Both the position numbers and the translations under genes were made by a program. The notes under the pieces were generated by a model. The model saw only the letters and a list, made by a program, of their open reading frames with translations. It searched no databases and was not told the origin of the DNA. A DNA stretch of 31,598 bases, taken from contig CAJTZO010000029.1 in NCBI GenBank assembly GCA_910583755.1, forward strand, positions 1-31,598. Direction: 5' to 3'. The stretch comes from an uncultured Clostridia bacterium. Lineage in GTDB: Bacteria; Bacillota; Clostridia; Lachnospirales; Anaerotignaceae. Below, in pieces: positions 8,207-15,660 of this stretch. Position 1 is the stretch's first letter. Each line of letters begins with the position of its first letter.

Positions 8207-9661
8207 TTACAACAATTCTGCTTGTTGAATTATCTTTTGATACCTTGTTTCGTTGACACTTTTTAGCCATGCAATTTTACCAGCAATTTCTTGTCTTGTT
8301 TGCTTTGGTATTACTTCACCCGCATCCTTTAATTTTTTAGCATTATGAATGGAAGCGCGCAATATTTTTATCCATTTTTTTGTAACACCGATTTGTTCAT
8401 TATTGATAACAATACCAGTAATATATTGTCTATTATGTTTTCTTAAGATATGTGTTTTTTCTTTTTTTACATGGAAGCCTTCTTCTTCTATTATCTTTTG
8501 AATACTCTTTAAAAAACTACCAACTGCAAAATGTTCCAATTCTCCATGATAACTAAAACTCATATCATCAGCATATCTTGTATATATCACGCCCAATTTT
8601 TGACACAAACCATTGATACGCTTGTCCATTCTCTGACAAATAATATTGGTAATCATAGGGCTTGCCGGAGAGCCTTGTGGTAAAATTCTGTCTGATGTTT
8701 TTACATATTTTGTTTCGCCTTTTACTTCTACAGGCATTCTTTCGCAATAGGTGCAAATCATCGCAAGCAATGACGCAACATAGCCAGAATAACCAAAATG
8801 TTGATATAAGCCTCTCACTCTTTCAAAGGTAATGGTAGGGAAAAAGTTTTCTAAATCGATATTAATCAATAAATCAGGACTTGTTGGATGTACTTTTGCC
8901 CCTGTAATGACAGATTTTGTTTTGATAAAACCATGTGCTGCATCAGAAATTTCTATCTTTTCTAATATTTGCTCCAATATTTGTCTTTGTGCCATTTTAA
9001 GCTGTGTTTTTGGTGCAGCAATATGACGTGTTCCACCACTTTTTTTTGGAATATCAAACCGATAGTAATTATCAAATGTAACAACATCTCTATGATATAC
9101 CAAATAACGCAAAGTGCTATACTCTATCTGTAACAACTTTGCGACATCTTTATCTGTTTCTAAAACTGGTAAATGATTTTGTTTTAATTTCTCTACATCA
9201 CACTCTTTTTTATGTAAAAGATTGGAATATCCTTTTCCAATAAACACTATATTTTCTGCTTTTCTTTTTTGCCATGCTTCTGTTTTTAATTGTTTTTGTC
9301 TTTCTCGTTCTGCTTTTCGTTCTGCACGTCTTGCAATGGATGCTTTCATAATTTCCTGCGCTACAACAGAACGAATTTTTTCATAATCCCATGTATCTTG
9401 ATATTCTTTTTGTAAGGCAGAGAGTTTTCTTTCAATTTCCTGTTTTTCTTTGTAAACGCCTGCAATTTGCTCTGATAATTTTTGAAACTCGTCTAAAAGT
9501 TTTTGTCTATTTTGAAAATCTTCTTCTGTTTCATTTTGCTGACGTTCATAAGGTGTTGGCAAATGGCTAGGCCAAAAACCATATTCTTGCATTTTTAGGA
9601 ATGTAAACTCTTTTTTGCCCATTTCATTCACTAATTTTCTATAATCAGACCTTGTTTCCAT
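8207..9661 (-). CDS. Retron-like reverse transcriptase with coiled-coil N-terminal extension
   Basis: 484 residues. The RT core spans about 195-430: RHIAAPKTQLKMAQRQIL (212-229), AHGF (242-245), the first catalytic Asp in NIDLENFF (D269), LPQGSPASP (327-335), the catalytic YADD box (363-366) after YTR, and QYITG (412-416), equivalent to the VTG motif retron RTs use to bind msr RNA. There is no maturase, HNH, integrase or Cas1 domain, so it is not a group II intron or CRISPR enzyme. Residues about 40-135 are charged and predicted coiled coil, longer than in a minimal retron RT of about 300-350 residues. Its ATG shares one base with the stop of the SWIM gene (TAATG), so it is translationally coupled. 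I infer that it copies the RNA units at 14342-15652. I cannot place it in a named retron type. Confidence 0.88.
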   Translation of the reverse strand: METRSDYRKLVNEMGKKEFTFLKMQEYGFWPSHLPTPYERQQNETEEDFQNRQKLLDEFQKLSEQIAGVYKEKQEIERKLSALQKEYQDTWDYEKIRSVVAQEIMKASIARRAERKAERERQKQLKTEAWQKRKAENIVFIGKGYSNLLHKKECDVEKLKQNHLPVLETDKDVAKLLQIEYSTLRYLVYHRDVVTFDNYYRFDIPKKSGGTRHIAAPKTQLKMAQRQILEQILEKIEISDAAHGFIKTKSVITGAKVHPTSPDLLINIDLENFFPTITFERVRGLYQHFGYSGYVASLLAMICTYCERMPVEVKGETKYVKTSDRILPQGSPASPMITNIICQRMDKRINGLCQKLGVIYTRYADDMSFSYHGELEHFAVGSFLKSIQKIIEEEGFHVKKEKTHILRKHNRQYITGIVINNEQIGVTKKWIKILRASIHNAKKLKDAGEVIPKQTRQEIAGKIAWLKSVNETRYQKIIQQAELL

Positions 9662-11424
9662 TATAGCAACATCTCCATAATATCATTGATTTTATATATT
9701 TTGTTATACTCTAAGCCTTCTAATTTTAGCAACTTAAACGCTGCAACATACAACGCAAGAATATGTGCACAAGGCTCTGACAAATTTTTTGCTCCTCTTT
9801 TAAAAGTATAACAATTACAATCTAATTTCGAAATCTGCGCATCTTGGTCAATGACAATTTGCGTAATAGAAGGAGTATAATATTTTCCTTCGCTGTATTT
9901 TGTTGCAAAGATAAATTCTTTTTTCGGTGTATATTGCACAGTCATGTTGTCAAACGTTTTTTTGCTATATTTTTCTACTTGTTTTTCTATATCCGTAATT
10001 TCATATAGCTCTTCTGGAATCGGCTCACTACAAAGACGGCGGAAACGCACTTTATTGTTTAGAACATCAAAATAAGCTTCCCCACGACGGAACAACATTC
10101 CAATTCCTGCTTTCACCTTGTCCTGTTTTTCTGTTGAAAAATGGTCAAATATTTCCTGCATAGACAAAGCACGTTCTTGTTTTAATAAAGGATAAACTTC
10201 TTTATAATTTCCGTTTCCTGTAAATCCTGCCATAATATTAAATGCAGTACCTTTTACCCAGTCATTGGAAGACCAAGAAGAAAAACCAACCGTCATTTGA
10301 AGGGTACCCATATCCGCACGGATAAACTGTGGCATACCAAAACCTAAAAAACGCACATAAAACGCTTTTGCTAAAGGAAGTAATTTTTCCATCACAAGCC
10401 AGCGTCTTCTTCCCCATATTTTTTCTTCTCGTTTTTGTTTTCCCTGATACACTGCATTTAAGGTTAGAACTGTACCAAACGGCTGAAATTCAATTTTTAT
10501 TCTTTGTTGTGGTTCTAGTATCCATTTCATATAACGAGGGCTTTTTTTCTCTTTATGTTTTCTTAAAAAAGCACAAATATCATACATATCAGAAGGAGTC
10601 AATTCTAATTCAATGCCATCTAATGCTGCCGCAGAAGATACTTGATTAAACCCTTTTATCCAAGTTTCAGGCAAATCAATTTTCTTTTCCACATATTCTG
10701 GCACAATTTCATTGTCTATCGTAAAACCATCTGGATTGACAGACAAAGTAACATCTGTATAGCTACGGAATCTTTGCATTTCTTTTTCTAACTTTGCAGA
10801 AAAATCTATATTTGTGGTACCCAATTTTGGCTCTTGCAATAAGTCAAACTCATCCATAGCCACAGACAAACAACCATATGTAGACTCATCCACAGAAAAA
10901 GCTTCAAAAGAAACCTGGTCTTTATGTACAGTAATAACAGGGTCAAGTACAAACCACAAATCATAATCTCTCTCTCTGATAAAATTCCAAAAATCTCGTT
11001 CAATTTTATAATAGTCTTTCCATGCATCATAAGCATCAATTTGTTGTTTTAAACGTTTTTGTATTTCCCGCAACCCTTTTATTTTTTCATTTTGTTGTGC
11101 AATTTCCGCATCACATACAGACATTTTATCTTTTAAATCCTGTCTTAATTTTGGCGCATATTTTTCATGTGTTTTGATGCGTCTTTCAATTTCTTGGTCT
11201 AGCCATTCAAAATATTCTGGTCTTTCTTTTTGCTGTTGACTCATATCAGAGATAACAATATCTCGTAACATCAACATTGCGTCACGGAATAAAAGAGGAT
11301 GTTTTAATTTGCCCAAAAAAGAAACTCTTTCATCACGTGACAAGTCAGGACTAAAGCCTAATGTTGCTTGATTTTCCACTCTTGTACATTGAGAAGGGCT
11401 TGCATATTTATAATTTACTTGCAT
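9661..11424 (-). CDS. SWIM zinc-finger protein of the reverse transcriptase operon
   Basis: 587 residues from the ATG at 11424, which has GGAGG seven bases upstream; the ATG six bases earlier is too close to it. The C-terminus carries a SWIM zinc finger: C536, C538, C552, H554 (CxC then CxH, in DCNCYTFKRG and EPCAHILAL). A coiled coil covers about 75-135. The middle (about 300-470, including WGRRRWLVMEKLLPLAKAF) resembles SWIM proteins such as the YehQ type that sit with MoxR/vWA/WGR gene sets; that likeness is from memory. SWIM fingers bind nucleic acid or protein, so it may bind the array RNA or its DNA copy, or the helical partner. Its start overlaps the 914-codon gene by ten bases. Confidence 0.75.
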   Translation of the reverse strand: MQVNYKYASPSQCTRVENQATLGFSPDLSRDERVSFLGKLKHPLLFRDAMLMLRDIVISDMSQQQKERPEYFEWLDQEIERRIKTHEKYAPKLRQDLKDKMSVCDAEIAQQNEKIKGLREIQKRLKQQIDAYDAWKDYYKIERDFWNFIRERDYDLWFVLDPVITVHKDQVSFEAFSVDESTYGCLSVAMDEFDLLQEPKLGTTNIDFSAKLEKEMQRFRSYTDVTLSVNPDGFTIDNEIVPEYVEKKIDLPETWIKGFNQVSSAAALDGIELELTPSDMYDICAFLRKHKEKKSPRYMKWILEPQQRIKIEFQPFGTVLTLNAVYQGKQKREEKIWGRRRWLVMEKLLPLAKAFYVRFLGFGMPQFIRADMGTLQMTVGFSSWSSNDWVKGTAFNIMAGFTGNGNYKEVYPLLKQERALSMQEIFDHFSTEKQDKVKAGIGMLFRRGEAYFDVLNNKVRFRRLCSEPIPEELYEITDIEKQVEKYSKKTFDNMTVQYTPKKEFIFATKYSEGKYYTPSITQIVIDQDAQISKLDCNCYTFKRGAKNLSEPCAHILALYVAAFKLLKLEGLEYNKIYKINDIMEMLL

Positions 11425-14153
11425 GAACATACCTCCTTCTGTATTTGAGCAAAAGTTACCAGTGCTTTTTCTGCATTTGATTTTACATTTGTACTACCAA
11501 TATCAAGTAAAATGGTTTCAATTTCTTTTCTTTTTTCAGGATAACGTTGTACAAATTCTGGAATACTATGATAAACCTGCTCTTTACTTTTCGCTGCTTT
11601 GTTTGGTAAATAAAGCACTGCCTTGATATAATAAATATATAAATCGCCTTCTAAATGTTCAAATGCCTTTTGTATTTTTTGTGATAAGTAAGTTTTTACT
11701 GGAATGCAAGGATGTTCCAACATACGAACCACAAACTGCTCTGGTGTTTTGTCTCCATACCAGTCCTCTAGTTTTTGCAATCCATACTGATATGCTCTTT
11801 CTACAGGAGAATCCAATAACAGCATATGCATTTTTTGTCTTTTTTCTGCTTCCATCTGTTCAAAGACAGATTGCGCTGTTTTGTTTAGTGCATAGACATT
11901 ACATTCCAAAAGAAGCAGTAATGTTGTATTTTTTTCTGTCAATGTCTCTTTTAATGTCTCTACTGTTTCTGTCAACATTTTTACCAATCCAGCAGAACTT
12001 GTTTCCAAAATAGAAATGATTGCACTATCTTTAGGGAAAATATCTTCTTTTGCTGCTTTTAAAAGCGTCACAACATTATGATTTCTTTCTGACAATTTTC
12101 CATGTTCCAAAGGAATATCTTGTAAGATTTCTTTTAATTCTGCATAAGATAGATAAAAAATAATATTTTCCGCGATTCCTGCTATAAATTTAGACAATTT
12201 TGTATTTTTCAATATCAAATCCATAAAATATTTTAATAGAGTCTGTTTTTGTGCAGAAGTAGCAGTATTTAATTTTTCTACAGAATTTTCCAGCAATTCC
12301 ATGATATCTTCAGGGTATTCTTTTTCTTTTTCTGCCAAAGCTTTAATAAATACAATATATTCTTCTGCGGAAAAAACTTCAATATTTGTTTTGACAACCT
12401 TATACCAATTTTCTATTGTATCCAAAGATAGGAGTTCCACAATATCTTCTGGTTGAAATTTTCCCTTTGTTTTCATAAAATATTTTTGTGCCATTTTTTG
12501 CAATTTTTCTGATGGAATATTCATCATTGCTAGCATAATTTCTGCATCAAATTCCTGTGCTGCTTTTAATTTTTCTATCAATAATTTTTCAAATATCTGT
12601 GCAATTTGTCGATAGGATACTTGTGACAATACAATCAATTCTTTGATGTCATAATCATCAAACTTATGTTCCTTGTGTGCTTTTTGTATTATCTTATAAC
12701 AATAAGCTAATACATCCCAATGGGTTGTATTTTTTACAACATAGACTATATCATCAATATGTTGGTTCCACATTTCTTTTACTTTTTCATCTCTTGAAAA
12801 ATAATAATAAAAGAATTCGGAATTATACATATTCTCATTTGCTTGCCAACCTGCAAGAAATTCTCTTGCTGCCTGCACAAATTTTTCCTCATTGGTTGCT
12901 TTATAATGGTTTAAAATTCTTTTAAGATAACGGTGGTAATAGTGATAAGCACCTGTTTTATCACTTCCCATAAAATAGTTTCTGGTTCTTGGTGCTTCCA
13001 GATAATAAGCAATTTTTCCAGCAGCATCTGCCATATCATAAGCTTTTACCATTTGTATGGTATTTTTAAAAGCAATATTTTTTACATTAACACTATCATT
13101 ATAAGTATTTTTATCATATAATCTTTGATGACCATAATCTAGATACCAATGATTTTCATAAATACTTCCATAACCCTCTAAATATTTTTCCAGTTCTTTC
13201 CCCTTCATTATTTTTCCATCATAACCTTTTAATTTTTTGATATGGAAATCCATTTCTGGTAAAGTTTGATAAATAAAGTCTTTTTGTTTTTGTATCAATG
13301 TTTCATCAAAAACAGAGAGATAATTTTTAGCAAAACGTTTCAAGCCGTTGTGATATTCTTTTTTTGCCCATAAAATTTTACTTTTATCAATTTCTTTTGC
13401 TTTTTCCAAAAGAATGGGATTTTTTGTAATGGTTAATTCCTGAAAAATACCGCAAGCCAATTCTACACTTGCCACATTTAATATTTTTTCATAATCCTCT
13501 AGAGAAGGGGCTTTTGCCATAAACTCCTTCATGTTTTTAATTCTGCTATAGAGCCTTTCCTTAGAAAACATACAAACAATGTTTTCATAATAAGGGCTGT
13601 TCTTTTCAAATCCAAACAATTCGCTAGGCTGTTCTATCAAGATAACATCTTGAAAGGTAATTCCATTTGCTTTGATTGTACTGACATAATCTTCATATGT
13701 ATTTTCTGCATAATAGTCAAATTGTGCCTGTGGTTCCAACTTATAAAAGTCCTTTTCCACATATTGGGGGTCAAATTTCACAGTATACTCGTGTCGACGT
13801 GTTTTTTCATTCCAGTCCCAGCTTGTTTGTGCCGTATGATAACCTCTTTTGGAACAAAGAACATTCTTTTCCATATCAACATATGCATTAGGAATGGAAG
13901 GTAAATGTCCATTCATCCCGCGAAAAATAGCATACCGTGTATAGACAATGATTGGATTTAATAAATGACCTTCTTCCCAGCCATGAGAATCTTTTAATGT
14001 CTCCTGAAAATGTTGTATACCATATAGCACAATTAAACAGTGATTCTTTTCGCTATCTTTTCCCCAAAGAAAAATTTTGCGAATTGGTTCTTCTTCAGAG
14101 TAGATGCTTTTTTTCCAGAGTCTTTTTTGTTCTTCTGGTTTCAAATTTCTCAT
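11415..14153 (-). CDS. Large helical (HEAT-like) protein, first gene of the reverse transcriptase operon
   Basis: 912 residues from ATG 14153; a TTG two codons earlier (14159) is possible, because GGAGG lies 11 bases before the ATG but five before the TTG. I recognise no catalytic motif. Residues about 1-200 are mixed alpha/beta with many aromatics. From about 220 on the protein looks all-helical, with amphipathic segments suggestive of HEAT/ARM-like solenoid repeats, clearest at about 480-900. The segment YHYYHRYLKRILNHYKATNEEKF resembles a motif I associate with MolR/WGR-type helical proteins, but no WGR motif is seen and I hold this loosely. Being the longest gene in a tightly overlapping RT operon, it is a candidate effector or scaffold. 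Function unknown. Confidence 0.65.
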   Translation of the reverse strand: MRNLKPEEQKRLWKKSIYSEEEPIRKIFLWGKDSEKNHCLIVLYGIQHFQETLKDSHGWEEGHLLNPIIVYTRYAIFRGMNGHLPSIPNAYVDMEKNVLCSKRGYHTAQTSWDWNEKTRRHEYTVKFDPQYVEKDFYKLEPQAQFDYYAENTYEDYVSTIKANGITFQDVILIEQPSELFGFEKNSPYYENIVCMFSKERLYSRIKNMKEFMAKAPSLEDYEKILNVASVELACGIFQELTITKNPILLEKAKEIDKSKILWAKKEYHNGLKRFAKNYLSVFDETLIQKQKDFIYQTLPEMDFHIKKLKGYDGKIMKGKELEKYLEGYGSIYENHWYLDYGHQRLYDKNTYNDSVNVKNIAFKNTIQMVKAYDMADAAGKIAYYLEAPRTRNYFMGSDKTGAYHYYHRYLKRILNHYKATNEEKFVQAAREFLAGWQANENMYNSEFFYYYFSRDEKVKEMWNQHIDDIVYVVKNTTHWDVLAYCYKIIQKAHKEHKFDDYDIKELIVLSQVSYRQIAQIFEKLLIEKLKAAQEFDAEIMLAMMNIPSEKLQKMAQKYFMKTKGKFQPEDIVELLSLDTIENWYKVVKTNIEVFSAEEYIVFIKALAEKEKEYPEDIMELLENSVEKLNTATSAQKQTLLKYFMDLILKNTKLSKFIAGIAENIIFYLSYAELKEILQDIPLEHGKLSERNHNVVTLLKAAKEDIFPKDSAIISILETSSAGLVKMLTETVETLKETLTEKNTTLLLLLECNVYALNKTAQSVFEQMEAEKRQKMHMLLLDSPVERAYQYGLQKLEDWYGDKTPEQFVVRMLEHPCIPVKTYLSQKIQKAFEHLEGDLYIYYIKAVLYLPNKAAKSKEQVYHSIPEFVQRYPEKRKEIETILLDIGSTNVKSNAEKALVTFAQIQKEVCSCK

Positions 14154-14225
14154 TATCAAAAAAACCTCCTTTACTTATAAAATTAATTCTGTTTTTTATA
14201 GTAAAACAGAACATATATACTCTTT

Positions 14226-14253
14226 ATTATACCGCTTTTTAAAATATTTTCAA
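14226..14253 (-). promoter_or_regulatory. Promoter of the three-gene reverse transcriptase operon
   Basis: Minus-strand TTGAAA (14253-14248), 16-base spacer, TATAAT (14231-14226). A start near 14219 gives a leader of about 65 bases before the ATG at 14153. It is divergent from the array promoter, with 40 bases between the two -35 boxes. Confidence 0.8.
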
Positions 14254-14293
14254 GTCATTTCACAAACATATTTTTAAAAATCGTAAAATTAAT

Positions 14294-14321
14294 TTGACAT
14301 TTTTTAAATTTGTGTTATACT
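14294..14321 (+). promoter_or_regulatory. Promoter of the six-unit RNA array
   Basis: Plus-strand TTGACA (14294-14299), 16-base spacer, TATACT (14316-14321) with an extended -10 (TGTTATACT). The predicted start near 14328 is about 14 bases before unit 1, so the transcript begins almost at the closing stem. It fixes the array's direction: away from the protein operon. Confidence 0.82.
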
Positions 14322-14341
14322 AAAAAAAAGAAAAACATTAA

Positions 14342-14542
14342 GGTTAGATTTTCTGGTCTGTTTGCTTTGGAGTTGCTTCAAAGTTGGATAATACTTACCA
14401 TTACACCACAATGTTCTGCGTCACTCGCGACCAAAGGGAATAGTATTGTATTAAAACAGTATCCTTACGGATAATACAATACTATTCCCGGGTCGCTAAA
14501 GTGTCAAAACAGAGTATTTGCTTGTTAGCAGAAAATCTAACT
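14342..14542 (+). ncRNA. Array unit 1
   Basis: First and most diverged unit. Its closing stem differs from the others on both sides yet still pairs (GGTTAGATTTTCTG with CAGAAAATCTAACT, 14 pairs including one G.U), which is compensatory change. P2 is CTTTGGAGTTGCTTCAAAG; P3 is TAAT/ATTA. P4 has one C.A mismatch. The arm (14427-14496) has GCGACC/GGTCGC at its base and a perfect 17-pair stem, 14436-14452 with 14473-14489, topped by the conserved tip (ACAGTATCCTTACGG). Confidence 0.82.
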
Positions 14543-14563
14543 TCTTTTAACTTCATACATTAT

Positions 14564-14761
14564 GGTTAGGTTTTTTGGTCTGTTTGCTTTGGAGTTGCTT
14601 CAAAGTTGTAAATTATTTCCTTTACACCACTATGTTCTGCGCCACTCACGCCCAGTAAAATAATGCTATGACTTTACAGTATCCTACGGTGTCATAGTAT
14701 TATTTTAGAAGGCGCTAAAGTGTCAGAACAAAATCATTATTTGTTAGCAAAAAGCCTAACC
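14564..14761 (+). ncRNA. Array unit 2
   Basis: Standard frame: P1 GGTTAGGTTTTTTG with CAAAAAGCCTAACC (one U.G), P2 with TTG loop, P3 GTAAA/TTTAC. The arm (14649-14714) has CGCC/GGCG at its base and a 17-pair AT-rich stem, 14656-14672 with 14691-14707, containing one G.U pair. Tip ACAGTATCCTACGG. The arm sequence is unrelated to those of the other units. Confidence 0.82.
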
Positions 14762-14782
14762 TCTTTTAACTTTATATATTAT

Positions 14783-14984
14783 GGTTAGGTTTTTTGGTCT
14801 GTTTGCTTTGGAGTTGCTTCAAAGTTGTAAATTATTTCCTTTACATCACTATGTTCTGCGCCACTCGCATCTAACCAAACCCGGAAAGGTTTTGTAACAG
14901 TAGCCTACGGGAAAAACCTTTCGGGGTTCGGTGGATGCTAAAGTGTCAGAACAAAATAGGTATTCGTTAGCAAAAGACCTAACC
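14783..14984 (+). ncRNA. Array unit 3
   Basis: P1 GGTTAGGTTTTTTG with CAAAAGACCTAACC pairs fully (one U.G in a different place from unit 2). The arm (14867-14938) has GCATC/GATGC at the base, ACC/GGT above it, then a 16-position stem, 14878-14893 with 14913-14928, with one G-G mismatch. Tip ACAGTAGCCTACGG, nearly the same as in unit 5. Confidence 0.82.
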
Positions 14985-15005
14985 TCTTTTAACTTTATAT
15001 ATTAT

Positions 15006-15207
15006 GGTTAGGTTTTTTGGTCTGTTTACTTTGGAGTTGCTTCAAAGTTGTAAATTATTTTCCTTACACCATTATGTTCTGCGCCACTCGTGACTGCACA
15101 ACTACGGTTACCCCTTCAAAAAGTATCCTTCGGAGAAAGGGGTACTCGTAGTGTGCAGTGCTAAAGTGTCAGAACAAAATCATTGCTTGTTAGCAAAAAG
15201 CCTAACC
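15006..15207 (+). ncRNA. Array unit 4
   Basis: P2 reads ACTTTG...CAAAGT, replacing the G.U pair of units 1, 2, 3 and 5 with A-U. P3 is shortened to GTAA/TTAC. The arm (15094-15158) has CTGCAC/GTGCAG at the base and a 15-position stem, 15102-15116 with 15137-15151 (one G.U, one T-C mismatch). Tip AAAGTATCCTTCGG. It shares its frame variant and arm base with unit 6. Confidence 0.82.
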
Positions 15208-15228
15208 TTTTTTAACTTCATATATTAT

Positions 15229-15429
15229 GGTTAGGCTTTTTGGTCTGTTTGCTTTGGAGTTGCTTCAAAGTTGTAAATTATTTCCTTTACACCACTATGT
15301 TCTGCGCCACTCGCGACCACCAGCACGGTGCCAGTTTTGTAACAGTAGCCTGCGGGAAAAACCGGCACCGTGCCGGTGGGGGCTAAAGTGTCAGAACAAA
15401 ATCATTGCTTGTTAGCAAAAAGCCTAACC
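15229..15429 (+). ncRNA. Array unit 5
   Basis: P1 is fully Watson-Crick (GGTTAGGCTTTTTG with CAAAAAGCCTAACC), where unit 2 has a U.G at that position. The GC-rich arm (15317-15379) has CCACC/GGTGG, then GCACGGTGCC with GGCACCGTGC, then GTTTT/AAAAC, with two A.C mismatches on the plus strand. Tip ACAGTAGCCTGCGG. Confidence 0.82.
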
Positions 15430-15450
15430 TCTTTTAACTTCATATATTAT

Positions 15451-15652
15451 GGTTAGGTTTTTTGGTCTGTTTACTTTGGAGTTGCTTCAAAGTTGTAAAT
15501 TATTTTCCTTACACCACTATGTTCTGCGCCACTCGCGGCTGCACGACTAGCTCAGGGCTTTATAAAAGTATCCTGAGGAAAAAGCCCTGACCTCGTGTGC
15601 AGGTGCTAAAGTGTCAGAACAAAATCATTGTTTGTTAGCAAAAAACCTAACC
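15451..15652 (+). ncRNA. Array unit 6 (last)
   Basis: Frame as in unit 4 (A-U at the foot of P2, P3 of four pairs). The arm (15539-15602) has CTGCAC/GTGCAG at the base, an internal loop, and TCAGGGCTTT with AAAGCCCTGA (15552-15561 with 15581-15590). Tip AAAGTATCCTGAGG. The closing strand CAAAAAACCTAACC is directly followed by seven T. Confidence 0.82.
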
Positions 15653-15660
15653 TTTTTTTA
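15638..15660 (+). terminator. Probable array terminator
   Basis: The 3' strand of the unit 6 closing stem (ends 15652) runs directly into seven T (15653-15659). Most other units have CTCTTTTAA here. The P1 stem plus T-run could act as an intrinsic terminator that keeps array transcription out of the lipoprotein gene at 15755. Confidence 0.6.

Larger units (their letters stand above)
14342..15652 (+). repeat. Tandem array of six retron-like RNA units
   Basis: Six units of 198-202 bases separated by 21-22-base AT-rich spacers that end in ATTAT; starts at 14342, 14564, 14783, 15006, 15229 and 15451 (period 219-223). No open frame is shared by the units. Each unit folds as P1 (first and last 14 bases), P2 (short hairpin, loop TTG), P3 (four or five pairs), P4 (TGTTCTG with CAGAACA, then CACT with AGTG) and P5, an arm unique to each unit with a common tip. 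The order matches a retron: a1, msr hairpins, msd hairpin, a2. The array is divergent from the reverse transcriptase operon and probably one transcript. Confidence 0.85.

Noticed and set aside
8207..9661. Group II intron maturase
   Set aside because: No maturase X or HNH domain, no domain V-like RNA nearby, and the gene is coupled to two upstream genes in an operon.
15227..15415. 62-codon open frame inside unit 5
   Set aside because: It lies across RNA stems, is not kept in other units and has no ribosome site.
14762..15450. A separate promoter before each unit (TATATT in the spacers)
   Set aside because: No acceptable -35 lies at the right distance, and a start 7 bases after the box would cut into the closing stem.
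14342..15652. CRISPR array
   Set aside because: Repeat units are about 200 bases with 21-base constant spacers; the variable parts are self-complementary hairpins, and no cas gene is present.
8207..15652. Diversity-generating retroelement (TR/VR with adenine mutagenesis)
   Set aside because: There is no target gene with a variable repeat, and differences between arms are not confined to adenines. The arms differ wholesale.
14342..15652. T-box or other tandem riboswitch
   Set aside because: Six copies with unrelated arms, no conserved T-box sequence, and a terminator-like end separating them from the next gene.
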